A stretch of 64,000 nt of DNA, taken from contig JAXDJX010000026.1 in NCBI GenBank assembly GCA_034667405.1, positions 1-64,000 on the forward strand. Direction: 5' to 3'. The stretch is from JANXVR01 sp034667405. GTDB lineage: Bacteria; Actinomycetota; UBA4738; HRBIN12. The notes beneath the pieces are model-generated. The model was not told where the DNA came from. It made no database searches and saw nothing but the letters and a program-made list of their open reading frames with translations. A program made the translations under genes and the position numbers. This document shows, one piece after another, positions 24,114 to 31,654 of the stretch. Position 1 is the stretch's first letter. Each line of letters begins with the position of its first letter.

Positions 24114-24119
24114 TATACT
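24114..24119 (+). promoter_or_regulatory. Possible -10 element between divergent regulator operons
   Basis: TATACT at 24114-24119 fits a housekeeping -10 box, 63 bases before the STAS start. No convincing -35 box is seen. The same bases read TAGTATA on the other strand, 10 or so bases before the minus-strand ATG, so the short gap may serve both operons. Confidence 0.25.
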
Positions 24120-24181
24120 AGGAAGCGGACGTGGGCGCCGGTGTTGATCTTCCGGCGCTCCTCGCTGTCAAGGAGGTTCGA

Positions 24182-24520
24182 GTGGATCTGGTTGTGGAGT
24201 CGAGCACACACCGAGGCTGGGCCGTCATCTCCGTGCAGGGAGAACTGGATCTGCATTCCTCGCCGGCTCTCACGGATGAGATCGCCGGCGCGCTCGACCA
24301 GGAAGCACCGCATATCGCCGTGGACCTCACCGCGGTGAGTTTCATTGACTCGACGGCCCTCGGGGTTCTGGTCGCCTCGCTCAAGCGGGCACGCGAGCGA
24401 GACGGAGAGCTGACCCTGGTTGGTGCCAACGGTTCTCCCCTGAAAGTCCTCACCCTCACGGGGATGGCCGAAGGCGTCTTCCCCATGACCGTTTCGATCG
24501 ACGATCTCCAACCGCGGTGA
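24182..24520 (+). CDS. STAS-domain anti-sigma factor antagonist
   Basis: The GTG at 24182 is preferred because AGGAGG lies five bases upstream; a GTG 17 codons earlier is less likely. The 112-residue product has GELDLHSSPAL and VSFIDSTALGVLV, where Ser after Asp is the probable phosphorylation site. It is divergent from the sigma factor operon by about 80 bases and overlaps the next gene by 4 bp. It is the likely antagonist in the local partner switch. Confidence 0.88.
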   Translation: MDLVVESSTHRGWAVISVQGELDLHSSPALTDEIAGALDQEAPHIAVDLTAVSFIDSTALGVLVASLKRARERDGELTLVGANGSPLKVLTLTGMAEGVFPMTVSIDDLQPR

Positions 24521-24879
24521 CTCTTGCCGATACCATCACCCTGCGGATCCCGGTCGATCCCGCCTTCCTCTCTGTCGCGAGGATGTTCGGCGGTTCCGTA
24601 GCGAAGACATTCGGGCTGGATGCCGAACGAACAGAGGATCTCCGGCTGGCGCTCTCCGAGATCTGCGCGGCGGCCGCCGAAGGTGGAACCGACGGCGCCT
24701 CTTCCCGGCCCTCGATCAACATCGATGTGTCGTGGGACGGGACGGCGCTTCGGTTCTCCTGCCTGCAGGTCCCGATCGCATCGGATGGTCCGCGGTGGAT
24801 GCTCATCCGGGCGCTCATGCCGGACCTTCACGTCGACGCATCGGAACCGGCGCGCATCTCCTTCACCGTCCTTCGCTGA
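24517..24879 (+). CDS. Degenerate RsbW-like protein paired with STAS antagonist
   Basis: The 120-residue protein starts at a GTG overlapping the STAS stop (GTGA), the position normally taken by the kinase. Overall length and the SARMFGGSVAKTFGLDAERTEDLRLALSE helix fit the family. However, the N-box Asn is replaced (SEICAAAAEGG) and no D-x-G motif follows; the equivalent stretch is SCLQVPIASDGP. ATP binding is doubtful. It may have become a dedicated binding partner of STAS or sigma. Confidence 0.7.
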   Translation: MTLADTITLRIPVDPAFLSVARMFGGSVAKTFGLDAERTEDLRLALSEICAAAAEGGTDGASSRPSINIDVSWDGTALRFSCLQVPIASDGPRWMLIRALMPDLHVDASEPARISFTVLR

Positions 24880-24966
24880 CGACCACCGATCCCCGGGGTT
24901 GGTCCGTGTGTGCATACAGCGTCGGTTGTACCCCCGAATCGGCTTTGCGAATCACCCGATTGGCGC

Positions 24967-24992
24967 GTTTGCGCGCGTGCGTGGCCGGGTAC
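24967..24992 (+). promoter_or_regulatory. Sigma-F/B-type promoter for the 89-residue gene and downstream operon
   Basis: GTTT (24967-24970), a 16-base spacer and GGGTAC (24987-24992) precede the ATG at 25048 by 55 bases. Confidence 0.55.
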
Positions 24993-25047
24993 CTAGGCAG
25001 CACGAAACGGGTCTGCAAGCGCGGATCCAGTGGCCACAGGAGGGACG

Positions 25048-25317
25048 ATGCGAACCGCGAACCAGTCCGCCGACATCTCCATCGCAGGTCGAGCCATCTG
25101 GCAGGCGGGGGGAAGCCGCCCGCCAACCTTCCCTGAGGGCCGTGTGTGCGCCCAGTCCGGGTGTACTACCGTGCTCTCCATCTACAACCGACGGGAATCG
25201 TGTTCCGAACACGAGGTCGCGAAGCCGCGCCCACCAAGGTTCGGCCGTCCACAATCCGCAGATCTCCGCGTGAGCCGCCAGATGCTTACCCTGGCCGACT
25301 TCCTGAAGGGGGCCTGA
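25048..25317 (+). CDS. Small cysteine-containing protein, 89 residues
   Basis: ATG at 25048 follows AGGAGGG. The centre reads VCAQSGCTTVLSIYNRRESCSEHE, three cysteines and a His in the pattern C-x4-C-x12-C-x2-H, which could form a zinc finger. Similar short stretches occur in unnamed actinobacterial proteins. The ends look unstructured. It begins a run of three tightly spaced genes behind a sigma-F-like promoter. Function unknown. Confidence 0.6.
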   Translation: MRTANQSADISIAGRAIWQAGGSRPPTFPEGRVCAQSGCTTVLSIYNRRESCSEHEVAKPRPPRFGRPQSADLRVSRQMLTLADFLKGA

Positions 25318-25319
25318 CG

Positions 25320-25496
25320 ATGCCGGTGGACGACCTCAGCTCCCGCACGTTGTGGATCGCGCGCTCCGTCGGCGGAGCCACCGGCCGCGCGGTCATGCCT
25401 CCGGTTCCTCCGGCACCGGCCCCCGATCCCGAGCCGGCCCCACAGGAGCCCCCGGCAGGGGAGCCCCCGGGCGAACCACCCGAACCTCAGGTGTAA
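25320..25496 (+). CDS. Short proline-rich protein, 58 residues
   Basis: The ATG lies two bases after the previous stop, with GGGGG eight bases upstream. The first 27 residues are ordinary; the rest is almost wholly Pro, Glu, Ala and Gly (PPVPPAPAPDPEPAPQEPP and similar). It is probably disordered and could be a spacer or surface-exposed tail. Because low-complexity frames can be spurious, confidence rests on the ribosome binding site and tight coupling to both neighbours. Confidence 0.5.
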   Translation: MPVDDLSSRTLWIARSVGGATGRAVMPPVPPAPAPDPEPAPQEPPAGEPPGEPPEPQV

Positions 25497-25999
25497 TGGC
25501 TGGGCTGAACGAAGCTCCACCCGAATCGACTTCACATCTTCAGTGGCTCCCGTCATGGATCGGCGGCGGGCTGCTCCTATTAGCGTTGATCTTGGCGCCA
25601 TGGTCTTTGTGGATAGCCCTCTCGTTGCCCAGGCGGGCCGCGGCCTATCACTGGGGGGCCGCTTGGGCCGGATTCGACCTCCTCCTTTCGATCGCGTTGG
25701 CGTCCACCGCCGTCTCCGTATGGAGGCGGTCTCATTGGGCTCTGACCGCTTCGGGGATCGCCGCCGGCATGCTTATCTGCGACGCGTGGTTCGACGTGCT
25801 GACGTCCTCGCCACACGGGCGTCCCCTCGCCATCGTTGAGGCTTTGTTCTGCGAGCTACCCCTGGCATTCATCTGCATCTGGCTCGCTCGACGGGCGGGG
25901 CGTTCGCTCGATCTGCGGACCCAGCGCTTCGCCGACATCGCGAAACGGCTACAAGCGGCGCACGTCATCCGGGCGTCCCGAAACCAACCGCTCCCATAG
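25496..25999 (+). CDS. Four-helix integral membrane protein
   Basis: The 167-residue protein has four hydrophobic segments (about 18-40, 52-72, 78-98 and 110-130) and a basic C-terminal helix (RTQRFADIAKRLQAAHVIRA). Its ATG overlaps the stop of the proline-rich gene (TAATG), so translation is coupled. The layout resembles small uncharacterised membrane proteins of actinobacteria. No catalytic motif was seen. Confidence 0.6.
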   Translation: MAGLNEAPPESTSHLQWLPSWIGGGLLLLALILAPWSLWIALSLPRRAAAYHWGAAWAGFDLLLSIALASTAVSVWRRSHWALTASGIAAGMLICDAWFDVLTSSPHGRPLAIVEALFCELPLAFICIWLARRAGRSLDLRTQRFADIAKRLQAAHVIRASRNQPLP

Positions 26000-26002
26000 C
26001 GC

Positions 26003-26027
26003 GTTTCGGTTCACTCCACGTGGGTAG
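26003..26027 (+). promoter_or_regulatory. Sigma-F/B-type promoter for the hemerythrin gene
   Basis: GTTT (26003-26006), a 15-base spacer and GGGTAG (26022-26027) lie 53 bases before the hemerythrin ATG, a close match to the expected consensus. Confidence 0.6.
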
Positions 26028-26080
26028 GACGCGCTCACGACCATCGCGCAGGGCGGGGTCCGTGAGACCGAGGGGGACGC

Positions 26081-26524
26081 ATGGACGCGATCAAGCTGCT
26101 GACCAACGATCACGACGAGATGAAGAAGCTCTTGAACCAGTTGGAGGAGACCACCGAACGCGGCATCAAGATCCGGACCGAGCTCTTCGCCAAGGTTCGC
26201 CGCGAACTGGAGATCCACGAAACCATCGAAGAGGAGATCTTCTACCCGGCTCTGAAGGAGCATCCGAAAGCGAAGGACATCGTGCTCGAGGGGATCGAGG
26301 AGCACCACGTCGTCGATGGAATCGTGGCGGAGCTCGAGGTCGTTCCCGTCGAGGATGAGACGTGGGGGGCCAAGCTGACGGTGATGAAGGAGAACGTCGA
26401 GCACCACATGGAGGAAGAGGAAGGCGACATGTTCCAGAAGGCCCGCAAGGTGTTCGACATGGATGAGCTTGAGGACCTCGGCACCCGGATGCAGGAGCGG
26501 AAAGAGCAATTGCAGGAGGCCTGA
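26081..26524 (+). CDS. Hemerythrin/HHE-domain protein
   Basis: The 147-residue four-helix protein has the diiron ligands of HHE proteins: His in LTNDHDEM, H-E in LEIHETIEEEIFYP, H-H in EGIEEHHVVD and H-H in VEHHMEEEE. It is expected to bind O2 or NO, or to sense or store iron, in the cytoplasm. The gene is alone behind a sigma-F-like promoter, so it is probably a stress-induced protein. Confidence 0.9.
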   Translation: MDAIKLLTNDHDEMKKLLNQLEETTERGIKIRTELFAKVRRELEIHETIEEEIFYPALKEHPKAKDIVLEGIEEHHVVDGIVAELEVVPVEDETWGAKLTVMKENVEHHMEEEEGDMFQKARKVFDMDELEDLGTRMQERKEQLQEA

Positions 26525-26573
26525 CTCGGCCTCTTTGGTGGACAGCCGCCCCGAGGGGTGAGAGCGTCCATGT

Positions 26574-28802
26574 GTGCCTTTCGACGCGCCACCCGAACAC
26601 GTTCGTGGTCGCGGTCCGGAGTCGGATCCCGTCGGTGTCGTGTCGACGGGGGACGCCCCGGGTCTGATCGATGGGGACGCGCGGGCTCGTTTGGCGATGG
26701 AGGCCAGCGGGCTGGGCACGTGGTCGTGGGACGCCGACACCGGCGAGGTGGTCTGGGACGCCGCTCTGGAGCAGATCTACGGCCTCCCCGCTGGGGGCTA
26801 CCCCCGGACCTACGAGGCATACCTGGAACTCATCCATCCTGCGGACCGGCATCCGGTGGCCGAGACGGTCGGTGCCTCACTCAAGGGAGGGGGAGACCAC
26901 AACGTCGAGCACCGAGTGATCTGGCCGGATGGCTCGGTTCATTGGATCCAGGGGTGGGGCCGCGTGCTCAAAGACGCGGATGGTCGTGCGACGGGTCTCG
27001 TCGGCGTGACGGCGGACATCACCGAACGCAAGCGTCACGAAACGCGACTCCGCCGGCTGCAGGCCGTGACGGCGGCCCTCGCTGAGGCGCGAACCACGGA
27101 CGAGGTTGGACTTATCGCACTGCACGAACTGGTCGATGCGACGGACGCCGACGGTTCGACCCTGTTGCTCCTCGATGACGACCGCGTGCACATCGATGTT
27201 GTGGCCACATCCCTGCCCGACGCGCAGCTACCCGACGAATGGCGGCGCTTCACGGTGGACTCTCCGCTCTCGGGCGCCGAGGCGATCCGGACCGGCCAGA
27301 TGGTGATCCGGGATGCGCAGGACGCCGAAGGTCCGACGGCCGCGGTGGCACGCTCCAAGGGAGGCGACAGCCCGATGGTCGTCATGGCGGTCCCCTTGCG
27401 GGCGGGCCTGCGGATCTTGGGAGCGATCGGTCTCGCCGTGGTCACGCCTCCCGAGTCGAGCCAGGATTGGCGGGAGTTCATGCTCACGCTGGGAGATCAA
27501 TTCGGGCAGGCGTTGGATCGCGCGCAGCTCTACGAGGCGGAGCAAGAGGCGATGTCACAGCTTCGACTGCTCGCCGACGCAGGCAGGCTGCTGGGGGCAT
27601 CGCTCGACTACGAACAAACCGTACAAGAGGTGGCCGCCTTGGCCGTCCCGGGGTTCGCCGATTGGTGCACGATCGACATCATCGACGACCACGATCAGCT
27701 GGAGTTGCTGGCCGTGGCGCACGCGGATCCGGAAAAGATCCAACTGGCACGCGATCTCCGTGCGAACTACCCCCCGGATCCCGGACGGTCGAACGGCGTT
27801 CCCAACGTTGTTCGCACCGGTCAGAGCGAACTGCTCCCTTCCATCCCGAAGGAGTTGCTGGACCGTGCCGTCGAGTCGTCTCCGGAACTCGCAGATCTTG
27901 TCCAGCAACTGCACCCCACGTCGGCGATGACCGTTCCCCTGATCGCCAGAGGCCGTGTGCTGGGGGCGATGTCCTTCGTGACGGGGGAATCGGGGCGTCA
28001 CTACGACGCTGACGATCTGGCCGTCGCCGAGGAACTGGCCAGCAGAGCCGCGCTCTCGATCGACAACGCGAAGCTCTTCGATGAACAGCGCCGCGTAGCG
28101 GACACACTTCAGTCGAGCCTGCGACCGCCCATCCTGCCGCAGATCCCCGGCCTGGAACTTTCGGCCGCCTACCGTCCGGGTGGCGCCCTCCTTGAGGTTG
28201 CCGGAGATTTCTACGACGTGTTCCAGCTCCGTCCGGGAAGCTGGTTGGCGGTCGTGGGCGATGTCTGCGGGAAAGGGGTTGACGCTGCGGCCGTCATGGC
28301 CCTGGCGCGTTACGCGATCAGGACGGCCGGGCTGCGCCAGGTGCGTCCCAGCGGGATCTTGTCCACGCTGAACGAGGCGCTGCTCAGATCGGGATTCGAC
28401 CGGTTCGTCACGGTGTCGGCCCTCCGCGTGGAGGAGGGCGACCGCGTTTCGAAAGTCACGCTCTCCTCGGGCGGTCATCCGGCGCCGCTCAAGATCTCCA
28501 AGGGTGCGGCGAGCTTCGTAGAGGTGTCCGGATCGTTGCTCGGCGTCCTGGAGGATCCGGTGCTCAACGATCACACCTTCGAACTCCACCCGGGGGAGAC
28601 GCTGGTCCTCTACACCGACGGTGTCACCGAGGAGCACCGAGGCGTGGAACTCTTCGGCGACGACCGCTTGCTCGCCGTCGGGGAAGCGTTCGGCGCTGAA
28701 CCCCTGGATGTCTTCGTCCGGAACATCGTTGAGGCGGTCGAGGCCTTCGGTGGTGGTCGACCCGCGGACGACATCGCACTGCTCGCCGTTCGCCGGAACT
28801 GA
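26574..28802 (+). CDS. PP2C (SpoIIE/RsbU-type) serine phosphatase with PAS and GAF domains
   Basis: The 742-residue soluble protein has a PAS fold (about 40-155, with GTWSWDADTGEVVWD), two GAF-like domains (about 165-330 and 345-505) and a C-terminal phosphatase (about 520-742). The phosphatase motifs are AGDFYDVF, GDVCGKGVDAA, YTDGVTEEH and ADDIALLAV. It should dephosphorylate a STAS antagonist, most likely the one at 24182-24520, in response to a ligand or redox signal. The GTG start is uncertain; later starts at 26638 or 26698 would still leave most or all of the PAS domain. Confidence 0.88.
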   Translation: MPFDAPPEHVRGRGPESDPVGVVSTGDAPGLIDGDARARLAMEASGLGTWSWDADTGEVVWDAALEQIYGLPAGGYPRTYEAYLELIHPADRHPVAETVGASLKGGGDHNVEHRVIWPDGSVHWIQGWGRVLKDADGRATGLVGVTADITERKRHETRLRRLQAVTAALAEARTTDEVGLIALHELVDATDADGSTLLLLDDDRVHIDVVATSLPDAQLPDEWRRFTVDSPLSGAEAIRTGQMVIRDAQDAEGPTAAVARSKGGDSPMVVMAVPLRAGLRILGAIGLAVVTPPESSQDWREFMLTLGDQFGQALDRAQLYEAEQEAMSQLRLLADAGRLLGASLDYEQTVQEVAALAVPGFADWCTIDIIDDHDQLELLAVAHADPEKIQLARDLRANYPPDPGRSNGVPNVVRTGQSELLPSIPKELLDRAVESSPELADLVQQLHPTSAMTVPLIARGRVLGAMSFVTGESGRHYDADDLAVAEELASRAALSIDNAKLFDEQRRVADTLQSSLRPPILPQIPGLELSAAYRPGGALLEVAGDFYDVFQLRPGSWLAVVGDVCGKGVDAAAVMALARYAIRTAGLRQVRPSGILSTLNEALLRSGFDRFVTVSALRVEEGDRVSKVTLSSGGHPAPLKISKGAASFVEVSGSLLGVLEDPVLNDHTFELHPGETLVLYTDGVTEEHRGVELFGDDRLLAVGEAFGAEPLDVFVRNIVEAVEAFGGGRPADDIALLAVRRN

Positions 28803-28818
28803 ACCTCGGACGCGCCTT

Positions 28819-29373
28819 TCAGGACCGGGAGAAGTCTTCGCGGCGAACCTCGTAACGAACCCCGTGCCAGATCTCGCCGTCCTCCTCATGGTCGAACCGC
28901 TCCATCAGCCGCATCCTGACCTTCTCGGCTACGCGGATCGACGGGATGTTCTCCACACTTGCGTACGCGCGCGCAACGTGGGCGTCCAACCGCTCGAAGG
29001 CATAGGCGACGATCGCCTCGACCGCCTCGGTCGCGTATCCAAGCCCCTGGAACGCGGGCGACGTGGTGTAGCCGACCTTGATCACGCCCGGTTCCCCTTC
29101 GGCGCCGCTGAACCCCACGTCCCCGACCAACGTCCCGGTCTCTCGCTCAAGCACCGACAGCTGGACCCATCCTCCCGGTTCGCCGGGAGCCCGCAGCGCC
29201 ATCGCCTCGATCTCGGACCGGATGCCCCGAGGGTCCGTCCGCTCCCAACCTTGGTAGCGGTTGACGTCGGGATCGCTTCGATAGGAGGAGATCGCCTCGG
29301 CATCCTCCGGCTCGGAGCGACGCAGCAGCAGGCGCTCCGTTTCCAGCGGTTGGAAGTCCATGTCGATGTCCAC
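28819..29373 (-). CDS. GNAT-family N-acetyltransferase (RimJ/RimL-like)
   Basis: The 184-residue protein opens with LETERLLLRRSEPEDAEAI and contains the acetyl-CoA pocket strand VGYTTSPAFQGLGYATEAVEAIVAYAF, the usual Q/R-x-x-G-x-G/A segment. It resembles RimJ/RimL-type enzymes that acetylate protein N termini or small amines; the substrate is unknown. The start is a GTG at 29373, with an ATG four codons later as alternative. Confidence 0.85.
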   Translation of the reverse strand: MDIDMDFQPLETERLLLRRSEPEDAEAISSYRSDPDVNRYQGWERTDPRGIRSEIEAMALRAPGEPGGWVQLSVLERETGTLVGDVGFSGAEGEPGVIKVGYTTSPAFQGLGYATEAVEAIVAYAFERLDAHVARAYASVENIPSIRVAEKVRMRLMERFDHEEDGEIWHGVRYEVRREDFSRS

Positions 29374-29455
29374 GAGCCGTCAGCGTACCGGGCGCCAACC
29401 TTTCGCGGATCCCTGCGTATGCTCGACTGGTAGCGGAGACAGATGGAGGGACGGC

Positions 29456-29860
29456 ATGAGCGACTGGAACACGGGCATCATCCAGGAATTCCGTGACAAC
29501 GAGGGCAAGGTAGGCGGGATGTTCGAACACCTTCGCCTCCTGCTCTTGACGAGCACCGGGGCGAAGACGGGCAACACCCACACCTCCCCGGTGGCCTACT
29601 TCAATGATGGAGATGACTGGCTGATCATCGCCTCCGCGGGTGGTGCCGACTCGCACCCGAATTGGTACTACAACCTGAAGGCCAACCCGAAGGCCCGGAT
29701 CGAGATCGGGGCGGAGACCTTCGACGCCCTGGCCACTGAAGTCACCGGTGATGACCGGGACCGTCTCTACGCCGGCGTCGTCGAACAGGCGCCTCAATTC
29801 GGTGAGTACGAACTCAAGACGGCTCGCAAGATCCCGATGTTCCGGCTGACTCGGATCTAG
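29456..29860 (+). CDS. F420H2-dependent oxidoreductase (DDN/nitroreductase family)
   Basis: The 134-residue protein has the split beta-barrel signature of deazaflavin-dependent nitroreductases: LLLLTSTGAKTGNTHTSPVAYF, WLIIASAGGADSHPNWYYNLKANP and a C-terminal RKIPMFRLTR. It would use reduced coenzyme F420 to reduce quinones or other acceptors. Presence of such a gene, with the LLM enzyme at 38268-39179, implies F420 synthesis in this organism. Its stop interlocks with the next gene on CTAG at 29857-29860. Confidence 0.9.
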   Translation: MSDWNTGIIQEFRDNEGKVGGMFEHLRLLLLTSTGAKTGNTHTSPVAYFNDGDDWLIIASAGGADSHPNWYYNLKANPKARIEIGAETFDALATEVTGDDRDRLYAGVVEQAPQFGEYELKTARKIPMFRLTRI

Positions 29861-30228
29861 GTCCTCGCGGCGCGGCTGATGTTATCGCCCCACCGCTTCA
29901 TCCGCGCGACGTAGGCACGCCCTGCTTCTACCACCTCCGCCGGCGCCTCCACGCCCAGGTGCGCCATCCGTTCCTGCGCCCATGCTTCAGCCTCGGCTTC
30001 CACCTGCCACCTGCGTTTCGGCCGGCGCCGGTCGTGGCCGAGGGCGACATGGCCCAGCTCGTGGAGTCCGCGGTAGAGGGAGCGGCGCGTTCCGATCTTG
30101 GAATCGAGGTGGATGGTTCCGGCCGTGGCGAACCCCCTGCGGTGGCTATTCCGGTACCTGCACGGCCCGGGGCACCAGGTCACGCCGTACCGGTCGAGTT
30201 CGCTTTGGAAGATCTGGCGCAGGGTCAC
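29857..30228 (-). CDS. ImmA/IrrE-like metallopeptidase
   Basis: The 123-residue product contains LYRGLHELGHVALGH, an HExxH zinc site followed by a second His, and EAEAEAWAQERM with the third ligand Glu, as in ImmA/IrrE proteases. An N-terminal CPGPCRYRNSHRRG segment may add a metal knuckle. The GTG at 30228 is a best guess; the longer open frame upstream lies antisense to a neighbouring gene. Such proteases usually cleave an XRE-type repressor, but no XRE gene is adjacent. Confidence 0.65.
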   Translation of the reverse strand: MTLRQIFQSELDRYGVTWCPGPCRYRNSHRRGFATAGTIHLDSKIGTRRSLYRGLHELGHVALGHDRRRPKRRWQVEAEAEAWAQERMAHLGVEAPAEVVEAGRAYVARMKRWGDNISRAART

Positions 30229-30330
30229 GGCCGACGAGTGTCGCAGGTGGCGGACCGCTCGCCTTGGCGAGGCGACGGCCGCGCGGGATGATGCTCGAAC
30301 GAACGCGAGGGATCCGGGGGTCGAGCGGAG

Positions 30331-30999
30331 GTGGACGTCTATCTGGAATCGGGGGCCAAGCGCGTCTTCGCGGGCGCGATCGCCTGGCCGGGATGGTGTC
30401 GAAGCGCTCGCGGTGAAGACGAAGCACTTGCCTCGCTCACGGAATACGGAGCGCGCTACGCCGCCGCGCTCAAGCACGCAGATCTCCGACCGGTCTTCGT
30501 TCCGCCGAAGAAGGCATCCACGCTCCGCGTGGTCGAACGTCTCGACGGGGACGGGACAACGGATTTCGGCGCTCCCTCCATCGCCCCGGCGGCCGACGAT
30601 TCGCCGGTGGAACCGTCGGATCTCCGGAAGCTCCGCGCCATCATGGAGGCTGCGTGGGCGGCACTGGACCGAGCCGCACGAGCTGCGGCCGGCGTGGAAC
30701 TGAAGAAGGGCCCGCGCGGCGGCGGGCGGGACCTCGGCGGTGTACTGGAGCACGTGATGGGCGCAGAGGTCAGCTACGCGCGAAAGATCGCGATCCGCGC
30801 ACCTACGCCTGCGGGCACGAGCTCCTCGGACCCCGCACACCGCGCGGCCGTGCTCGACGGACTGAGCCGGGCCGTGAACGAAGGCGTGCCCGCGTCCGGG
30901 CCGCGTGGCGGCGTGATGTGGTCGCCCAGGTACTTCATTCGGCGGGCCGCATGGCACGTGCTCGACCATGCGTGGGAGATCGAGGATCGTTCGAGGTGA
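30331..30999 (+). CDS. DinB-like helical protein of unknown function
   Basis: The 222-residue protein has an N-terminal segment (MDVYLESGAKRVFAGAIAWPGW) and a C-terminal helical part. In the latter, LGGVLEHVMGAEVSYARKIA and RRAAWHVLDHAWEIEDR place His residues as in DinB/DUF664 four-helix metal proteins. Function is not known; thiol transfer or nothing catalytic are both possible. The GTG start has only weak signals. A GNAT gene follows eight bases after its stop, suggesting a shared transcript. Confidence 0.65.
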   Translation: MDVYLESGAKRVFAGAIAWPGWCRSARGEDEALASLTEYGARYAAALKHADLRPVFVPPKKASTLRVVERLDGDGTTDFGAPSIAPAADDSPVEPSDLRKLRAIMEAAWAALDRAARAAAGVELKKGPRGGGRDLGGVLEHVMGAEVSYARKIAIRAPTPAGTSSSDPAHRAAVLDGLSRAVNEGVPASGPRGGVMWSPRYFIRRAAWHVLDHAWEIEDRSR

Positions 31000-31006
31000 G
31001 GCCGTC

Positions 31007-31606
31007 GTGACCGATCCGGTGACCACAAGAGCGGCTCGATCCGAGGACATCCCTGCTGCGACGCGAACCATCACCTCGGCGTTCGAGGCAGATCCGGTGT
31101 GGGGGTGGGCCTTGGAGGGTGCACAGCCGGCAGCGGTTGCCGCGTGGTGGTCGATCGTGCTGGCAAGCGGCGCGCAGCGTTATTCATGGCTCCGCGTCAC
31201 GGATTCGTGCGAGTCCGTTGCGCTGTGGATACCGCCGGATGGCACGGAGCTCACGAAGGAAGAAGAAGAGGCGCTCGAGCCGATCATCGCTTCGCTCGGC
31301 AACGCGCGGGCAGAGCTGTTCCCAGAGATCCTCCGGCGGTTCGAGGTCAGTCATCCCCGTCACGAGGCCCATTTCTATCTGAGCCTGTGGGGGACGCACC
31401 CGGACGAACAGGGCGGAGGCTTCGGCGGTGCATTGATCCGGGACAACCTGGCCGAGATCGACCGTCTGCACCGGCCTGCCTACCTGGAATCGACGAACGA
31501 CGCCAATCTGGAGCGCTACGAGAGGCTCGGGTTCGAACGGTACGGCTCCTTCACCCTCCCCGCGGAAGGACCGACCGTGACGACCATGTGGAGGCCAGCA
31601 CGTTGA
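31007..31606 (+). CDS. GNAT-family N-acetyltransferase
   Basis: The 199-residue protein has TRAARSEDIPAATRTITSAF at the N terminus and a cofactor-binding segment HFYLSLWGTHPDEQGGGFGGALIRDNL followed by YLESTNDANLERYERLGF, both typical of GNAT enzymes. The GTG at 31007 has a GAGGTGAGG site upstream. The substrate is unknown. It lies directly behind the DinB-like gene. Confidence 0.85.
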   Translation: MTDPVTTRAARSEDIPAATRTITSAFEADPVWGWALEGAQPAAVAAWWSIVLASGAQRYSWLRVTDSCESVALWIPPDGTELTKEEEEALEPIIASLGNARAELFPEILRRFEVSHPRHEAHFYLSLWGTHPDEQGGGFGGALIRDNLAEIDRLHRPAYLESTNDANLERYERLGFERYGSFTLPAEGPTVTTMWRPAR

Positions 31607-31654
31607 GGTCCGCTGCTACCCGGAGCTTCGTCCTCCCGTCGTAGGCTCAATGTC

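Noticed and set aside
24880..25047. Possible riboswitch leader before the 89-residue gene
   Set aside because: Short inverted repeats are present, but no known riboswitch core could be recognised. The sigma-F-like promoter would place the transcript start inside this stretch.
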